The notes below the pieces were generated by a model. The model was not told the origin of the DNA, did no database searches, and saw nothing but the letters and a program-made list of their open reading frames with translations. The translations under genes were made by a program, and so were the position numbers. Below are positions 45,779 to 58,600 of a DNA stretch of 64,000 bases, piece after piece (positions within the stretch are counted from its first letter, which is position 1; each line of letters begins with the position of its first letter). The stretch covers positions 1,488,001-1,552,000 of the forward strand of contig NZ_AP018549.1 of the NCBI RefSeq assembly GCF_003584685.1, written 5' to 3'. The stretch is from Lactobacillus paragasseri. Its GTDB lineage: Bacteria; Bacillota; Bacilli; Lactobacillales; Lactobacillaceae.

Positions 45779-47325
45779 TATTCATACTTTCGTCCAAAAT
45801 TACCCATAATTTCATACAAACGATAAATAAACCAATAGTTAACAGCTGGATCATCATTATGTCGCCCATCAAATCCTTTAATTGAAAACTGAATAGCATT
45901 TCTTACAGCGGGTGACTTTTTTAGTTCAGCCACTGCATGGTCATCATAATCATCATTTTTCATATAAGCTACAAAAAGTCTAGTCTGAGATAAATCACTT
46001 TGACCAAGTTCGTTCATTGTCTTTTGATCTAATTCTTTTAACTTTTCAAAAGATAAAGACCGGTTAATTGCCCCATCAACGTCGAAAATGGTATCAAAAC
46101 CACCTGGTCTATCTAAAGCAGCTCGACGTGCTATATAGCCTAAATTCAATAAGGGCTTAGCTACATTGATTGCGTATGGCTTAAGTTTGGCACCATATTT
46201 TATTGCTGGATAAGTTCCCATGGAAATTCCAGTCATTACTAACTGAGATGGATCAAATCCTAATTTTTTTAGAGTTTGCTTAATTACTTCAATAATCTTT
46301 TTACCAAAGTAACCTTCTGCATCATCATAGAAACCACCAACAGCTAACCGCATATCCGTAAACAAGAGCATTGGAGCATTTAATCTTTTCATTAAGAAAT
46401 ATCCTTCAAAACCTTCTCGTTCACGTGCACCTGAAAAGTAAACATTTAGTGGCGGTTTTAAATCACCGGGATTAAAGTAATATGCAATATCTTCACGAGT
46501 TGCTGGATCAACGATTCGTTTTCCACCACTGATAAAATCACCAGCTCCATCTCGTCCCCAACGTGCGTGAAGTGTACCAATCGTCAACTCACCGCTTCCC
46601 TTTACTTCAAGGCTAATAGTTGCATTTCGATAATATTCAAGCACCTCAAGTTGAGAAAAATACTCATCTTTTTGAAACTTAGTTAAGTCAATAACAACTT
46701 GATCTTTCACATCACCATCTGAACCAGGATTTTGAATAAAAATTCTCATCCGAACTTGGAAGTTATTATTTTTCATCGTTAGCCAAAAGTTAATCCGCTT
46801 ACCCGGGTCAATATAAATACCGGTTTTGTATACTCCAAGATTAATCCATTCGTTATTGGTATCTAAATTCAGCTTCAATTCACCATGACCTAAATATTCA
46901 AAGCTGTGTACTTGCCGATCATTAAGCTTAAAATTAACAGCTGCAACACGCATTCCTGTTTGACCCACAAAGTAGCGCTCTTCTAATTTATTAATTAGAT
47001 ATTGAGGATCTTCAGTAATTTCTTGAGCAGCAATACTTTTCAAAAAGTAGCTTTCCTCGGTATCAGCAATTTCTAGAACTTTAGGTAAATAAAGAACCTG
47101 ATATGGTGGGACTAAACCTTTTAAATCAGCCCAATTTTTTTTAGTCAGATTCGTTGGGCCTGTAATCAAAATTACATCATAATTTTTTATTTCAATCTTT
47201 TTCTTCTTAGGATCCTTTTCATCAACCTTTTCAATAGGTGGAAAATCATTGAAATGCCACTCTAAGTTTTTAGTTAATTCATACTTTTTAGACCAGTCTA
47301 TTGATCCTAATTGTAAGACTCTCAT
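45778..47325 (-). CDS. asp2: Asp2, accessory Sec secretion protein and glycan O-acetyltransferase
   Basis: Protein of 515 aa with a dual role in streptococci: part of the Asp complex and acetylation of GlcNAc on the adhesin. The alpha/beta-hydrolase-like nucleophile motif TGISMG gives Ser368 here, and FDGRHNDD near the end gives His489; an acidic residue in NDDYDDH may be the third member. The order and spacing parallel the Ser/Glu/His triad of GspB-type Asp2. It overlaps asp1 by 4 bp and asp3 by one base. Acetylation of the glycan is therefore likely, but not demonstrated. Confidence 0.92.
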   Translation of the reverse strand: MRVLQLGSIDWSKKYELTKNLEWHFNDFPPIEKVDEKDPKKKKIEIKNYDVILITGPTNLTKKNWADLKGLVPPYQVLYLPKVLEIADTEESYFLKSIAAQEITEDPQYLINKLEERYFVGQTGMRVAAVNFKLNDRQVHSFEYLGHGELKLNLDTNNEWINLGVYKTGIYIDPGKRINFWLTMKNNNFQVRMRIFIQNPGSDGDVKDQVVIDLTKFQKDEYFSQLEVLEYYRNATISLEVKGSGELTIGTLHARWGRDGAGDFISGGKRIVDPATREDIAYYFNPGDLKPPLNVYFSGAREREGFEGYFLMKRLNAPMLLFTDMRLAVGGFYDDAEGYFGKKIIEVIKQTLKKLGFDPSQLVMTGISMGTYPAIKYGAKLKPYAINVAKPLLNLGYIARRAALDRPGGFDTIFDVDGAINRSLSFEKLKELDQKTMNELGQSDLSQTRLFVAYMKNDDYDDHAVAELKKSPAVRNAIQFSIKGFDGRHNDDPAVNYWFIYRLYEIMGNFGRKYE

Positions 47326-48833
47326 TTTGCATCACCTAGTAATTTTTCCCAACGCTTCATAATATTTTCTTCTGAATAACGATTTAGCATTTTAACGTTA
47401 TATACAATTGCATTGTTCCAAGCAGTTAAATTATTTAAATAATCATTAAGTGGCGTATCAATTTCCTCAGCCGTTTGGCAAACATATCCATTTTTTTGAT
47501 GGATTACTGTTTTTGAAGCGAAATTTTGAATTTGCGGTATTCCAATGCTTACAGCTACCATTTGCATTAACTCATCCACGCTGCCCCAGCTAATCAATAC
47601 ACGAGTTTTATCCAATGCCTTAAGCAACTGAGAAATATTAGTCAAACGCAATTCTTTTATTTTAATTTGTGGCAACCCTTTAGCTTTACCTAAACCAGCA
47701 ATTTCAATATTTTCGACTTTTTCCTTTTCATCGCCACTACTAATAATCCACTTTCCTTTACTGTCTTTCTTAATTTTAGCTATTACCTGATTTACCCAGT
47801 TATCTTTATCAAGACTGTAAGTGAAAACTTGGATACTTTTATTCTTAAAATCATGACTTACATATTTGCACAAATGCTTGATAATTTTTTCAATGTCTGC
47901 TTGATTTGCATTTTCTGCAAAGAAGGCAATTCTTTGTACCCGTTCTCTAGAACTATGCCCTAATCGAAATTCAGAATTATAAGCTGGAATTACATTAACG
48001 CTAAATTTTTCAGGATATTGCTGCTCTAATTTATCAGCCAAGTCCGTTTTGCTAACTAGTAAATTTCCTTGATTCAAATTTGACAGCTCTTCTTGATAAG
48101 GCTGCCTTGGATTAATCATAAAAATTGCATTTGAATGATTAAGTTGGTTTAAATCTACTAAACTATCGTTATCGAGGGTCACAATCAAATGATCAGACTT
48201 TTTTAAGTTCGTTTCCAAGTATTGCTGTAAAACCTCATTAATTAAATCTTTAATATTAGAATAGGTCGTTTTTTGATAAAAATTAAAATTAGGATTAATT
48301 GTTACCACACCAGTATCCCTATCCTGCTTAAAACGCCAATTGCCGTACGGGTCATAAAAAATAGCTTCATGGTCTGTATTTTTAGAAGAAATAAATCCCC
48401 GACTATCCATGATCAATGTATAGTTTTCAGACGGCGTATCTCCATGATGCTCAACACGAATAACTTTTCCAGCAAAATCATAAAAGACTTTGGCAATGAA
48501 TTTATCTTTATCTGCTATTATCGTTCTAAATGGAGTATAATCAAAAATTGCATTTTTCGGCCAAGCAAAATCATTTATTTCAACGACTCTACTTTCTAAA
48601 TTGTGGATACCTTGCAAATAATCATAAATTGAAAATAGCTGATCTGGATAATAATTCAATTGATTTAGACGTGTCATTAGTCCGGGCTCATAAGTAGAAA
48701 TAATAATTCCTACCTGATGACCATTATTTTGTAAAATACGCATATGACTTGTAGCATCTAAAATAGTAATCGATGGAATTGCAACAGCCCAATCACTATT
48801 GTCTTCATGCCAAGCTGGGATAAAGTATTCCAT
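47322..48833 (-). CDS. asp1: Asp1, accessory Sec secretion protein
   Basis: Protein of 503 aa of the Asp1 family, with a GT-B glycosyltransferase-like fold without known catalysis. It begins MEYFIPAWHEDNSDWAVAIP, has VEHHGDTPSENYTLIMDS in the middle, and a C-terminal half with the pattern ISQLLKALDKTRVLISWGS that resembles the acceptor-binding halves of GtfA/GtfB. It works with Asp2 and Asp3 to bring the glycosylated adhesin to SecA2. It lies 1 bp after secY2 and overlaps asp2 by 4 bp. Confidence 0.92.
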   Translation of the reverse strand: MEYFIPAWHEDNSDWAVAIPSITILDATSHMRILQNNGHQVGIIISTYEPGLMTRLNQLNYYPDQLFSIYDYLQGIHNLESRVVEINDFAWPKNAIFDYTPFRTIIADKDKFIAKVFYDFAGKVIRVEHHGDTPSENYTLIMDSRGFISSKNTDHEAIFYDPYGNWRFKQDRDTGVVTINPNFNFYQKTTYSNIKDLINEVLQQYLETNLKKSDHLIVTLDNDSLVDLNQLNHSNAIFMINPRQPYQEELSNLNQGNLLVSKTDLADKLEQQYPEKFSVNVIPAYNSEFRLGHSSRERVQRIAFFAENANQADIEKIIKHLCKYVSHDFKNKSIQVFTYSLDKDNWVNQVIAKIKKDSKGKWIISSGDEKEKVENIEIAGLGKAKGLPQIKIKELRLTNISQLLKALDKTRVLISWGSVDELMQMVAVSIGIPQIQNFASKTVIHQKNGYVCQTAEEIDTPLNDYLNNLTAWNNAIVYNVKMLNRYSEENIMKRWEKLLGDAK

Positions 48834-48834
48834 T

Positions 48835-50025
48835 TTATTTTTCTCTTTCTAAGCGGTCATACTTATATGGGAACAAGAGAGTTGCCACTTGATCACGAAT
48901 TCCGCTCATAAACATAACTATCATTACAACATTCATTGGAATAACTGCAAAGCCTGCATATCTCCCCATAAAGCGCGAGCCATATAATCCTAATACCAAT
49001 TGTGCAGCATTCAATATAGCTCCAGGAAAGCCCAGAATCCAAATTAATTTTCGAAGATATGTTTGAGTTGGCCTACCTGGTGCGATTCCTAAGATATAAT
49101 TATGATTATTTCTCATCGCCTTTGCCTGATCTTTAGGATTGAAAGCAACAAACATGAAAAAGTAAAATAGTAAAATTGCCATTACAGTTGAAAAAGTAGC
49201 TGAAAATTGCCAACTATTGAGTAATTTATTAGAACTAAAATATGGTGCAATCATCACCGGCAAAGTTAAAATGGCCATTCCAACCATGTACATCATCATT
49301 GCTGCCATGTTTAAACCAATTGGAACAAGCATAGCTTTGCTTTTCGACGGTAAACTCGGATTAATAACTCTTAATGGATAGTAAGTTTTATTAAATGCCA
49401 TCCAAAATAGAATAAATAGCAAAATAAACATAAGTAATAAAGTAATCCAGATCCAAGAGTTTTTAAACTTTAGCAACATCTTAATATTATTAAAAATATT
49501 TGGAATGGCGCCGGTCATAATACTAGTCAAAATAATTGGAGCACTTGCACCAACTCCATATTTAATATTCCGATAGCATAGCCAAACAACTAGACAAGAT
49601 CCAGCAATTAAAATTACAATCATCTCAAAGTCCCGCCAGAAATCCCTTTGTGGCGTCATACCAAAGACTAAAAGAACTGCTTGTAAAATTGTTAAAGCAA
49701 GTGTAATCACCTGCATAAAAAATTCAATTTGCGGCTGAGATAGTGCATCAAAACCGAAAAGCTTGGTCATCATTAACAACTGCAAGATCAACATTGAAAA
49801 CATAAGTGGATTAAGTCCCACAGAAAAAATTGATATGCGAGCATAATTGGCTCCGCTAAATACTCCTAGCAAGGTAATCGGAGTGTGATTCATAGTTTGT
49901 GCATATTGCTTCGTAATCTCTGCAAACGGCAATGGAATATATGTCCCCATGACATAGATAATTACAATTCCTAAACTGAAACTAACTCTTTTAATGACAT
50001 TCAAGAGATTTTTGTTTTTTATCAA
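48835..50025 (-). CDS. secY2: SecY2, accessory Sec translocase channel
   Basis: Membrane channel of 396 aa with ten hydrophobic helices, starting MIKNKNLLNVIKRVSFSLGI. The plug/helix-2 region has FSGANYARISIFSVGLNPLM, as in SecY proteins, and it is shorter than the usual SecY (~430 aa), which is typical for SecY2. It is the first gene of the operon secY2-asp1-asp2-asp3-secA2-gtfA-gtfB-small SecE-like gene. It exports the glycosylated SRR adhesin across the membrane. Confidence 0.93.
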   Translation of the reverse strand: MIKNKNLLNVIKRVSFSLGIVIIYVMGTYIPLPFAEITKQYAQTMNHTPITLLGVFSGANYARISIFSVGLNPLMFSMLILQLLMMTKLFGFDALSQPQIEFFMQVITLALTILQAVLLVFGMTPQRDFWRDFEMIVILIAGSCLVVWLCYRNIKYGVGASAPIILTSIMTGAIPNIFNNIKMLLKFKNSWIWITLLLMFILLFILFWMAFNKTYYPLRVINPSLPSKSKAMLVPIGLNMAAMMMYMVGMAILTLPVMIAPYFSSNKLLNSWQFSATFSTVMAILLFYFFMFVAFNPKDQAKAMRNNHNYILGIAPGRPTQTYLRKLIWILGFPGAILNAAQLVLGLYGSRFMGRYAGFAVIPMNVVMIVMFMSGIRDQVATLLFPYKYDRLEREK

Positions 50026-50075
50026 AATAAAATGCCTCGTTATTGTATGTTGGAACTTAACTTATTTGTTATACA

Positions 50076-50103
50076 ACTATAGTCTATCATTTTTTAGAGT
50101 TAA
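50076..50103 (-). promoter_or_regulatory. candidate promoter of the accessory Sec operon
   Basis: On the minus strand, TTAACT (50103-50098) and TATAGT (50081-50076) are 16 bp apart, about 50 bp before the secY2 ATG. The -10 is good and the -35 is weak. Confidence 0.35.
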
Positions 50104-50151
50104 CATTACAACTGTTTTGTTTTTTAATATATTAAAATAATTTTTTTGTAA

Positions 50152-50184
50152 AAAAATACCCCTGGCTGCTGTGCCAGAGGCTTT
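50152..50184 (-). terminator. rho-independent terminator after the HAD phosphatase gene
   Basis: Minus strand: GCCTCTGGC, loop ACAGCA, GCCAGGGGT, then A-TTTTTT. GC-rich stem with a T run directly after the HAD gene. Confidence 0.88.
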
Positions 50185-50188
50185 TGAA

Positions 50189-51004
50189 TTAAATTACGAA
50201 TTTTTTAAGTGCTTTTGCGATGCCATTATGGTCATTATCATCTGTAACAAAATCTGCTTTTTCCTTAATATCTTCAATTGCATTGCCCATCGCAATTTTC
50301 TTAAAGCTCGGATTTTCAAACATCGAAACATCATTACCTTGATCACCGAAGACCATGACATCTTCTGGACTAATCTTCAAGCGCTCAGCTAAGTTCATTA
50401 GAGCATTCCCCTTCGAAGCTCCAATTCCATTTAATTCAATACAGTTATCTAAACTACGAACAATATCATAAGATTCAAAGGCCCAGTAAGGAATAGAATT
50501 CCAGAGCTTTTCAATTTGGTCGCTATCTTTTGGACAAGTAAAGCCAACTTTATTGAAGGTAAAGTCTTGCGGAATTTCTTTCCGTTCACGAACTCTAATT
50601 TCATTATCAGTTAAGGCCGCATTAATTTGCATTTGTACTGAAAGATCACGATCTAAAGTCCAAAAACGTTCAGTCGTTTCAAAGTGCAAGTTCACATGAG
50701 CAAGTCGTTGCAAGCGAAGCATTACCTCAAAATCATGATAATCCATCTCTTGACTCATTAAAACTTTTCCAGACAAGTCTTGAACAACAGCTCCGTTAAA
50801 AACAACTGCATACTCTTCTGGCCCTTCAAGTCCTAACTGCGTCTCAAATGGCATTACTCCAGAAAGAGGACGTCCTGAAGCAAGAACAACTTTAATTCCC
50901 ATACCATGCGCTACTTGCAAGGTTCTTAAGGTCTCAGGTGAAATTGCATTACCACTAGTAAGCAAAGTGCCGTCTAAATCTACTGCAATTAATTTAATCG
51001 CCAT
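50189..51004 (-). CDS. Cof-type HAD-superfamily sugar-phosphate phosphatase
   Basis: Enzyme of 271 aa. The start at 51004 follows GGAGT; a reading from 51073 has no credible start. HAD motif I is IAVDLDGTLLTSG near residue 6, motif II is VLASGRPLSG, and motif IV is VMFGDQGNDVSMFENPSF (GDQGND) near 215. The C2B-type cap between makes it a Cof/YidA-like phosphatase, acting on sugar phosphates or flavin/pyridoxal phosphates; the exact substrate is not predictable. It ends at a strong terminator just before the secY2 operon region. Confidence 0.9.
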   Translation of the reverse strand: MAIKLIAVDLDGTLLTSGNAISPETLRTLQVAHGMGIKVVLASGRPLSGVMPFETQLGLEGPEEYAVVFNGAVVQDLSGKVLMSQEMDYHDFEVMLRLQRLAHVNLHFETTERFWTLDRDLSVQMQINAALTDNEIRVRERKEIPQDFTFNKVGFTCPKDSDQIEKLWNSIPYWAFESYDIVRSLDNCIELNGIGASKGNALMNLAERLKISPEDVMVFGDQGNDVSMFENPSFKKIAMGNAIEDIKEKADFVTDDNDHNGIAKALKKFVI

Positions 51005-51012
51005 ACATACTC

Positions 51013-51222
51013 CTATCTTCCAAATATCATATAGAAAATTACATTTAACACAAGTCCCAGCAGTGCCCAGCAAGCTGCTGCTTGAGCCTTGACTTTCTCT
51101 TTCCTTACTAAATATACCAAACTAGCAATGAACCCTACTAGAGGAAAAACTACATAAAAGAATAATATCCATTCACTAATTCCATTGACGTCTGTACTCA
51201 AATTACGAATAATCTTTTTCAT
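51013..51222 (-). CDS. small two-helix membrane protein
   Basis: Protein of 69 aa with two transmembrane stretches (WILFFYVVFPLVGFIASLVY and ACWALLGLVLNVIFYMIFG). The start at 51222 follows GGGGAG at a good distance. It lies 8 bp upstream of the HAD phosphatase start, so they should be co-transcribed. I do not recognise the family; DUF-type short membrane proteins of this kind are common in lactobacilli. Confidence 0.7.
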   Translation of the reverse strand: MKKIIRNLSTDVNGISEWILFFYVVFPLVGFIASLVYLVRKEKVKAQAAACWALLGLVLNVIFYMIFGR

Positions 51223-51234
51223 TTTTCTCCCCAT

Positions 51235-51273
51235 AAAAAATAGAGACTAACAAATTATTAGTCTCTATTTTTT
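51235..51273 (-). terminator. rho-independent terminator after the diacylglycerol kinase gene
   Basis: AAAAAATAGAGACTAA pairs with TTAGTCTCTATTTTTT (51235-51250 and 51258-51273). It starts two bases past the kinase gene's stop on the minus strand. Confidence 0.88.
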
Positions 51274-51274
51274 A

Positions 51275-52183
51275 TTAACCAACATAAAATTCAATATGCT
51301 GCTTCAGATTTTCAAAATCAATTGGTAGATGTCCACCAATTTCGCCATCTAAATTAACGGGAATTGGTTCTTTATCTTTACTGTTATCTAGTAATTCAAC
51401 TTTTAAGTACTTAGTCTTAGTATAGATAATTTGAGGATCATTAACATGATTTCCATTTAAGGCCATCGCCATTAAACGTAAAACATCTACCGGATTTGCG
51501 GTTTTAACCACGATTAACTGGAACAAACCATCAGATAATTGTGCATCAGGCATAATACGCTCAAAACCACCGATTGAATTAGTCATCCCTAAAAGAAACA
51601 TTGATAAGTTTCCTTCATAGACACCATCATCATAGGTTAATCGCATCTTGTTACTGCTTATTTTTGGTAACATTTCTGCACCCTTAAGCAAATATGCACT
51701 ATAGCCAAGAACCGATTTCACTTCTGAAGGAACGCCATAAGTTAATTCGGTTAATGAACCACTGGCCGCAATATTCATAAAATATTGTTTACCAGCACGA
51801 CCGATATCCATCTTTTGCGTTTTACCCGTCAGAATTACTTTAGCTGCATCAACTAAATTATCTCTTGGAATTTTTAAAGCTCGAGCAAAATCATTCGTTG
51901 TACCGGCTGGAATAACTGCAAGTTTTGGTCTTTTTTCTAATGGAGCAACCCCATTAACTACTTCATTAATAGTTCCGTCTCCACCAGCACCAACCAGTAA
52001 ATCGAAACCAGCTAGGGCACATCTTTTTGCTTCATTTTGAGCAGACAAAGGTTCTGGCGTAGTTCTAAAGGCACTCGCTTCAAAACCAGCCTGTTCTAAT
52101 ACGTTTAAAATATCTGCGACATTTTGAAGCATCTGCTCGTGACCTGAAACAGGATTATAAATTAATCTTGCTTTTTTCGTCAT
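51275..52183 (-). CDS. dagK: diacylglycerol/lipid kinase, DagK (YegS/BmrU) family
   Basis: Soluble lipid kinase of 302 aa. The catalytic domain motif is VGAGGDGTINEVVNGVA near residue 62, with the nucleotide-binding GGDGT; NPVSGHEQM near the start binds phosphate. In Gram-positive bacteria DgkB-type enzymes recycle diacylglycerol from lipoteichoic acid synthesis to phosphatidic acid. It lies 24 bp behind gatB at the end of the pcrA-ligA-camS-gatCAB-dagK arrangement common in Lactobacillus. GGGAGG-type ribosome site precedes the start. Confidence 0.92.
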   Translation of the reverse strand: MTKKARLIYNPVSGHEQMLQNVADILNVLEQAGFEASAFRTTPEPLSAQNEAKRCALAGFDLLVGAGGDGTINEVVNGVAPLEKRPKLAVIPAGTTNDFARALKIPRDNLVDAAKVILTGKTQKMDIGRAGKQYFMNIAASGSLTELTYGVPSEVKSVLGYSAYLLKGAEMLPKISSNKMRLTYDDGVYEGNLSMFLLGMTNSIGGFERIMPDAQLSDGLFQLIVVKTANPVDVLRLMAMALNGNHVNDPQIIYTKTKYLKVELLDNSKDKEPIPVNLDGEIGGHLPIDFENLKQHIEFYVG

Positions 52184-52206
52184 CGCCTTTCGCCTCCCTA
52201 AAATGA

Positions 52207-53637
52207 TTAACGACTTTGAAGTTCCTTATTAAGCAACTGGTTAACGACCTTAGGGTTAGCCTTACCACGAGTTTGCTTCATGATTTGACCAACTAAGAAT
52301 CCAATTGCACGATCCTTACCATTCTTGAAGTCTTCAACAGATTGTGGATTGTCATCAACAACCTTAGTTACCATTGGCCCAAGAACAGAAACATCTGATA
52401 ATTGGACCATGCCCTTGTCTTCAACATACTTCTTAGGATCAGTACCATTTTCAATAGATTCTTTGAAGACCTTCTTAGCAATCTTAGATGAAATAGTTCC
52501 ATCTTTGATCATCTTGATCATTTCAGCTAAGTGTTCTGGCGTCAATTTAATATCTGCAATACCAACTTGGTTTTCATTCAAGTAACCATTAACTTGAGTG
52601 TTCAACCAGTTAGCAGCTAAAGTTGGATCAGCACCGGCAGCTACTGCAGCATCGTAGAAATCACTTGATTCCTTAGTTTGTAAAATAACGTCAGCATCGT
52701 ATTCCTTAATACCATATTCTTCAACGTAGCGTTTGCGACGTTCAAATGGTGATTCAGGTAAGCTTTCTGCAATTTCATCGATCCAGCTTTGCTTAATGTG
52801 GTAAGGTGCAATATCTGGTTCTGGGAAGTAACGATAATCTGCGTCACCTTCCTTAACACGCTCTAAGACGGTCTTACCAGTAGCTTCATCAAAACGACGA
52901 GTAGAAAGTTGAACTCTGCCACCAGAAAGAAGTACTTGTTGTTGACGTTTTTCTTCATATGCAAGAGAACGACGAACGTGGTCAAATGAGTTCAAGTTCT
53001 TCATTTCGACCTTAGTACCCAGCTTTTCTTGACCAGCAGGACGGATAGAAATGTTGGTATCAACACGCATTGAACCTTCTTCCATCTTAACGTCAGAAGC
53101 ACCAGTAAATTGAACGATTTGACGTAATTTAGTCAAGTATGCGTAAGCTTCTTCTGGATCTTCCATATCAGGTTCAGAAACAACTTCAAGAAGTGGAACA
53201 CCCTGACGGTTTAAGTCAACGTATGAATAACCATTAGCTCCGTGAGTGTTCTTACCAGCATCTTCTTCGATGTGCATTTCGTGAATACCAATACGCTTCT
53301 TCTTACCGCGAACTTCAACTTCGATGTAACCATCGCGAGCAAGTGGTTGGAAGAATTGCGTAATCTGGTAAGCCTTAGGGTTATCTGGGTAGAAGTAATT
53401 CTTACGGTCAAAGTGAGTTACAGGCAAGATATGTGAATGAGTTGCTAAAGCAACCATAATACCAAGACGGTAAACATCTTTATTTAAACGAGGTAAGACA
53501 CCAGGCATAGCCCAGTCGATAACATTAGTTTCAGTGTTTGCTTCAGCACCATAAGTAACTGGTGATGGAGAAAAAATCTTACTCTTTGTTTTTAATTCGA
53601 AGTGGACTTCTAGACCAATAGTCGATTTAAAATTCAT
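52207..53637 (-). CDS. gatB: aspartyl/glutamyl-tRNA amidotransferase subunit B
   Basis: Subunit of 476 aa that transfers ammonia to Glu-tRNA(Gln) or Asp-tRNA(Asn), as GatCAB. The start [20 protein letters not shown] with IGLEVHxxL is the GatB signature; later [14 protein letters not shown] and [16 protein letters not shown] are family motifs. The C-terminal YqeY-like domain ends with [20 protein letters not shown]. It follows gatA by 3 bp in the gatC-gatA-gatB operon. Lactobacilli use it to make Gln-tRNA. Confidence 0.97.
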   Translation of the reverse strand: MNFKSTIGLEVHFELKTKSKIFSPSPVTYGAEANTETNVIDWAMPGVLPRLNKDVYRLGIMVALATHSHILPVTHFDRKNYFYPDNPKAYQITQFFQPLARDGYIEVEVRGKKKRIGIHEMHIEEDAGKNTHGANGYSYVDLNRQGVPLLEVVSEPDMEDPEEAYAYLTKLRQIVQFTGASDVKMEEGSMRVDTNISIRPAGQEKLGTKVEMKNLNSFDHVRRSLAYEEKRQQQVLLSGGRVQLSTRRFDEATGKTVLERVKEGDADYRYFPEPDIAPYHIKQSWIDEIAESLPESPFERRKRYVEEYGIKEYDADVILQTKESSDFYDAAVAAGADPTLAANWLNTQVNGYLNENQVGIADIKLTPEHLAEMIKMIKDGTISSKIAKKVFKESIENGTDPKKYVEDKGMVQLSDVSVLGPMVTKVVDDNPQSVEDFKNGKDRAIGFLVGQIMKQTRGKANPKVVNQLLNKELQSR

Positions 53638-53640
53638 TAA

Positions 53641-55080
53641 TTAATCCTCCATTCCTGTAGGTGTTTTTTCGTAGAATTTGTTATTACGTTCAATGAAATC
53701 AGCAACCTTAAATACAGTACCTTCATCAAAACGTTTAGCCATAATTTGAAGACCAGCAGGCATACCATCAACTAAACCTGCAGGTACACTAGCGGCTGGG
53801 ATACCAGCTAAGTTAGCGGAAATTGTTAAGATATCGTTGTTGTACATCTTAATTGGGTCTGAAAGTTCTTCGCCAATGCCAAATGCTGGCTCAGTAGTTG
53901 TTGGTCCAACGATAACATCATTTTCTGCAAAGATCTTTTCAAAGTCGCGACAAATTAAAGTTCTAACTTGAGCAGCTTTCTTGAAGAATTCGTCATATGC
54001 ACCTGCTGATAAAGCAAATGAACCAAGCATAATACGACGCTTAACTTCGTCGCCAAAGCCTTCACTTCTAGATTTTACGTAAACATCTAATAAGTTCTTA
54101 GTATCCTTTGCACGGTAGCCATAACGAATACCATCGTATCTTTGAAGGTTTGAAGAAGCTTCACTAGAGGCAACAATATAGTAAGTAGGAACAACATATT
54201 TAGTATGTGGCAATGAAACTTCATTAATAACTGCACCAGCATCCTTCAAGACATCAGTTTGCTTTTGGACAACATCGCACATTTCACCATCAACAGCATC
54301 CATGTATTCCTTAGGAACAGCTATGCGTAAGCCTTTAACATCTTGACCTAAGAAACTAGTAAAGTCAGGTACTTCTTTTTCTGAAACAGTTGCATCATGT
54401 TCATCAGGACCAGCAATTACGTTTAATACTTCTGCTGAATCCTTAACACGTTTACTCATAACACCGATTTGATCTAATGAAGAACCAAAGGCAATCAATC
54501 CCCAACGTGATACACGCCCATAAGTTGGCTTAATCCCAAAAATACCATTGAAAGCAGCTGGTTGACGAATAGAACCACCAGTATCAGAACCAAGAGCTGC
54601 TACAACTTCACCACTAGCAACTGCAGCTGCAGAACCACCAGATGAACCTCCAGGAACTTTTTCTAAGTTCCATGGGTTATGGGTTGCACCATAGTAAGAA
54701 TGTTCAGTAGATGAACCCATTGCGAACTCATCCATGTTAGTCTTACCAACAAAGGTTGCTTGAGCTTTCTTTAACTTGCTAATTACAGTGGCATCATAAA
54801 CTGGCATGTAATTGTAAAGAATATGGCTAGCTGCAGTAGTCTTCATACCATTAGTAATGATGTTATCCTTAATTGCAATTGGGATACCAGCCAATTTATT
54901 TTTAGCAAAATCTAAATCTTCTGCTGGCTTTGCGTCATCGTCAACAGTAATCCAGGCATTAATTTTTTTGTCTGTTTCTTTAATATTTTTAACTGTTTCC
55001 TTAGCTAAGTCTTCAGCTGTTATTTCGCCATCTTGTAATTTTTTATTTAATGAGTCAATGTTTTCATTTAAGTAATTCAT
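53641..55080 (-). CDS. gatA: aspartyl/glutamyl-tRNA amidotransferase subunit A
   Basis: Amidase-family subunit of 479 aa that frees ammonia from glutamine for GatB. The Ser-Ser-Lys catalytic site is visible: Lys in IPIAIKDNI near 72, [16 protein letters not shown] near residue 142 with GSSGGS, and [12 protein letters not shown] near 168. Length is normal. It starts on the last base of gatC and ends 3 bp before gatB. Confidence 0.97.
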   Translation of the reverse strand: MNYLNENIDSLNKKLQDGEITAEDLAKETVKNIKETDKKINAWITVDDDAKPAEDLDFAKNKLAGIPIAIKDNIITNGMKTTAASHILYNYMPVYDATVISKLKKAQATFVGKTNMDEFAMGSSTEHSYYGATHNPWNLEKVPGGSSGGSAAAVASGEVVAALGSDTGGSIRQPAAFNGIFGIKPTYGRVSRWGLIAFGSSLDQIGVMSKRVKDSAEVLNVIAGPDEHDATVSEKEVPDFTSFLGQDVKGLRIAVPKEYMDAVDGEMCDVVQKQTDVLKDAGAVINEVSLPHTKYVVPTYYIVASSEASSNLQRYDGIRYGYRAKDTKNLLDVYVKSRSEGFGDEVKRRIMLGSFALSAGAYDEFFKKAAQVRTLICRDFEKIFAENDVIVGPTTTEPAFGIGEELSDPIKMYNNDILTISANLAGIPAASVPAGLVDGMPAGLQIMAKRFDEGTVFKVADFIERNNKFYEKTPTGMED

Positions 55081-55382
55081 TATTCATTATCATCCTTATC
55101 AATAATTACTGGCACCTTAATGAAGCCATCAGCTTTTTCAGGAACATTCTTCATTAATTCTGCGCGACTTTCCCAATGTTCAGGCTTGTCTTCTCTAAAG
55201 TCAGTCTCTCGATCAACAACTTGAACAGTTTCAGGAACTCCTTCAGTATCAACTTCGGCTAATTGATGTGCCATATTGATAATGTCACCCATTTGTTCAG
55301 TAAACTTATCAATTTCGTCTTCACCAAACTCAAGTCGAGATAGTGTTGCAACGTGATTGATTTCATCTTTTGTAATTTTCAC
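55080..55382 (-). CDS. gatC: aspartyl/glutamyl-tRNA amidotransferase subunit C
   Basis: Small subunit, 100 aa. The supported start is GTG at 55382, preceded by AGGAGG; the first ATG (55448) lies inside camS. Starting at [20 protein letters not shown] gives the standard GatC length, and the domain ends near KVPVIIDKD. It shares one base with gatA. It wraps and stabilises the GatA-GatB interface. Confidence 0.95.
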   Translation of the reverse strand: MKITKDEINHVATLSRLEFGEDEIDKFTEQMGDIINMAHQLAEVDTEGVPETVQVVDRETDFREDKPEHWESRAELMKNVPEKADGFIKVPVIIDKDDNE

Positions 55383-55392
55383 CGTTTGCCTC

Positions 55393-56532
55393 CTATTCAC
55401 CGCCAAAGACGTGGACATAATAACTATCGTCTGCGGAATTCTTAGCAATTAATGCCTGCGTATCATTAACAGAATTAATCTTAATTTCTATTGGTGCATC
55501 TTTAGGTAAGTACTTCTTAGCAGCTGAAAGCACAAGTCTTGAGAAACTCTCGATCTGTGCATAGCCAAAGAATTGCGTAGTTACAGTAATGTTCATTTGC
55601 GTCAAAGTTTTATTTTGATAGCGAACAGTTGCTGTTACCCCACTAATATTAGGGAAGTATCCTTGAATAGCAGCCTTAAAATCACTAAATGAAGCTGCAT
55701 CAGTAGAATTAATTGCTTTTTCGCTTCCAACAGTCGGTAGTACTTGACTACGATTATTGACTGTTTTCCAATCATTTATTTTACTACTATTTGCATTAGC
55801 AATTCCATATGCAAAGTAATTTCCGCCAACTAGGGAATCTTTACTAGTCTTACTAAATAGTCCAACTAGAATCGGGATATCCTTTAATCCCTTCTTTTTA
55901 CGCAAGTAAGAAACCAACTTGTTAGCTGCTTCCTTACCAAAAGTCTCCTGCTCTGCGCGAGAAATATCCTTATGATATTGTGGACCATCTTTAACTTTTT
56001 GATAGTAATCAACTGAGTTAAGGGCTAAGCCTACACTCATACCACCCATTTTGTAACTAGAATTAGATTTAGTCAAAAAATCTTGTTCCAAAATTTGGTC
56101 TAAAATGACTGGATTATAAGAATCTTTCTTAGTACTCTTTTCCGCATTTAAACCATCTGCATTGCTCTTAGACTTTCTTCCTAGCCAATCAGTCGCATCT
56201 GCAACAGAAATCTTTTGCCCTTCTTGGAAAACATACTTACTACTTGAAAAAGTATTTTGGGATAAATTTATTAATCCAGATTCTAAAGCACGACCGTCAA
56301 CATTATTATCACTAGTATTTTCAGTTGTACCTTCAATTGGACTAGTTACATATTCACCATCTTTTAAGAGGACATTATAACCATTCTTACTTGTACTAGT
56401 CGTTTGATAGCTTTTCTTCTTGGTTGTCGAAGTTGTGGGATTATTGGCAAGATCGGAATTTTTTAAATTGCCACATGCACTTAAGCTCAAACCAGTTGCC
56501 ACTAGCAGTGCTATTTGCAAAAATCTTTTCAA
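55393..56532 (-). CDS. CamS-family sex pheromone lipoprotein
   Basis: Lipoprotein of 379 aa, starting at TTG 56532, which has GAAGGAA upstream; the ATG 14 codons earlier would overlap the end of ligA. A signal peptide ([18 protein letters not shown]) and lipobox LSAC are followed by a Ser/Thr linker ([20 protein letters not shown]) and the CamS domain ([45 protein letters not shown]). In staphylococci the signal peptide is processed to a pheromone; the function of the mature protein is not known. The gene lies between ligA and gatC. Confidence 0.87.
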   Translation of the reverse strand: MKRFLQIALLVATGLSLSACGNLKNSDLANNPTTSTTKKKSYQTTSTSKNGYNVLLKDGEYVTSPIEGTTENTSDNNVDGRALESGLINLSQNTFSSSKYVFQEGQKISVADATDWLGRKSKSNADGLNAEKSTKKDSYNPVILDQILEQDFLTKSNSSYKMGGMSVGLALNSVDYYQKVKDGPQYHKDISRAEQETFGKEAANKLVSYLRKKKGLKDIPILVGLFSKTSKDSLVGGNYFAYGIANANSSKINDWKTVNNRSQVLPTVGSEKAINSTDAASFSDFKAAIQGYFPNISGVTATVRYQNKTLTQMNITVTTQFFGYAQIESFSRLVLSAAKKYLPKDAPIEIKINSVNDTQALIAKNSADDSYYVHVFGGE

Positions 56533-56554
56533 TTTATTTTTCCTTCTTATTTCT

Positions 56555-58576
<2,022 letters not shown>

Positions 58577-58600
58577 CTAAACCAAACTACTTCAATCTCA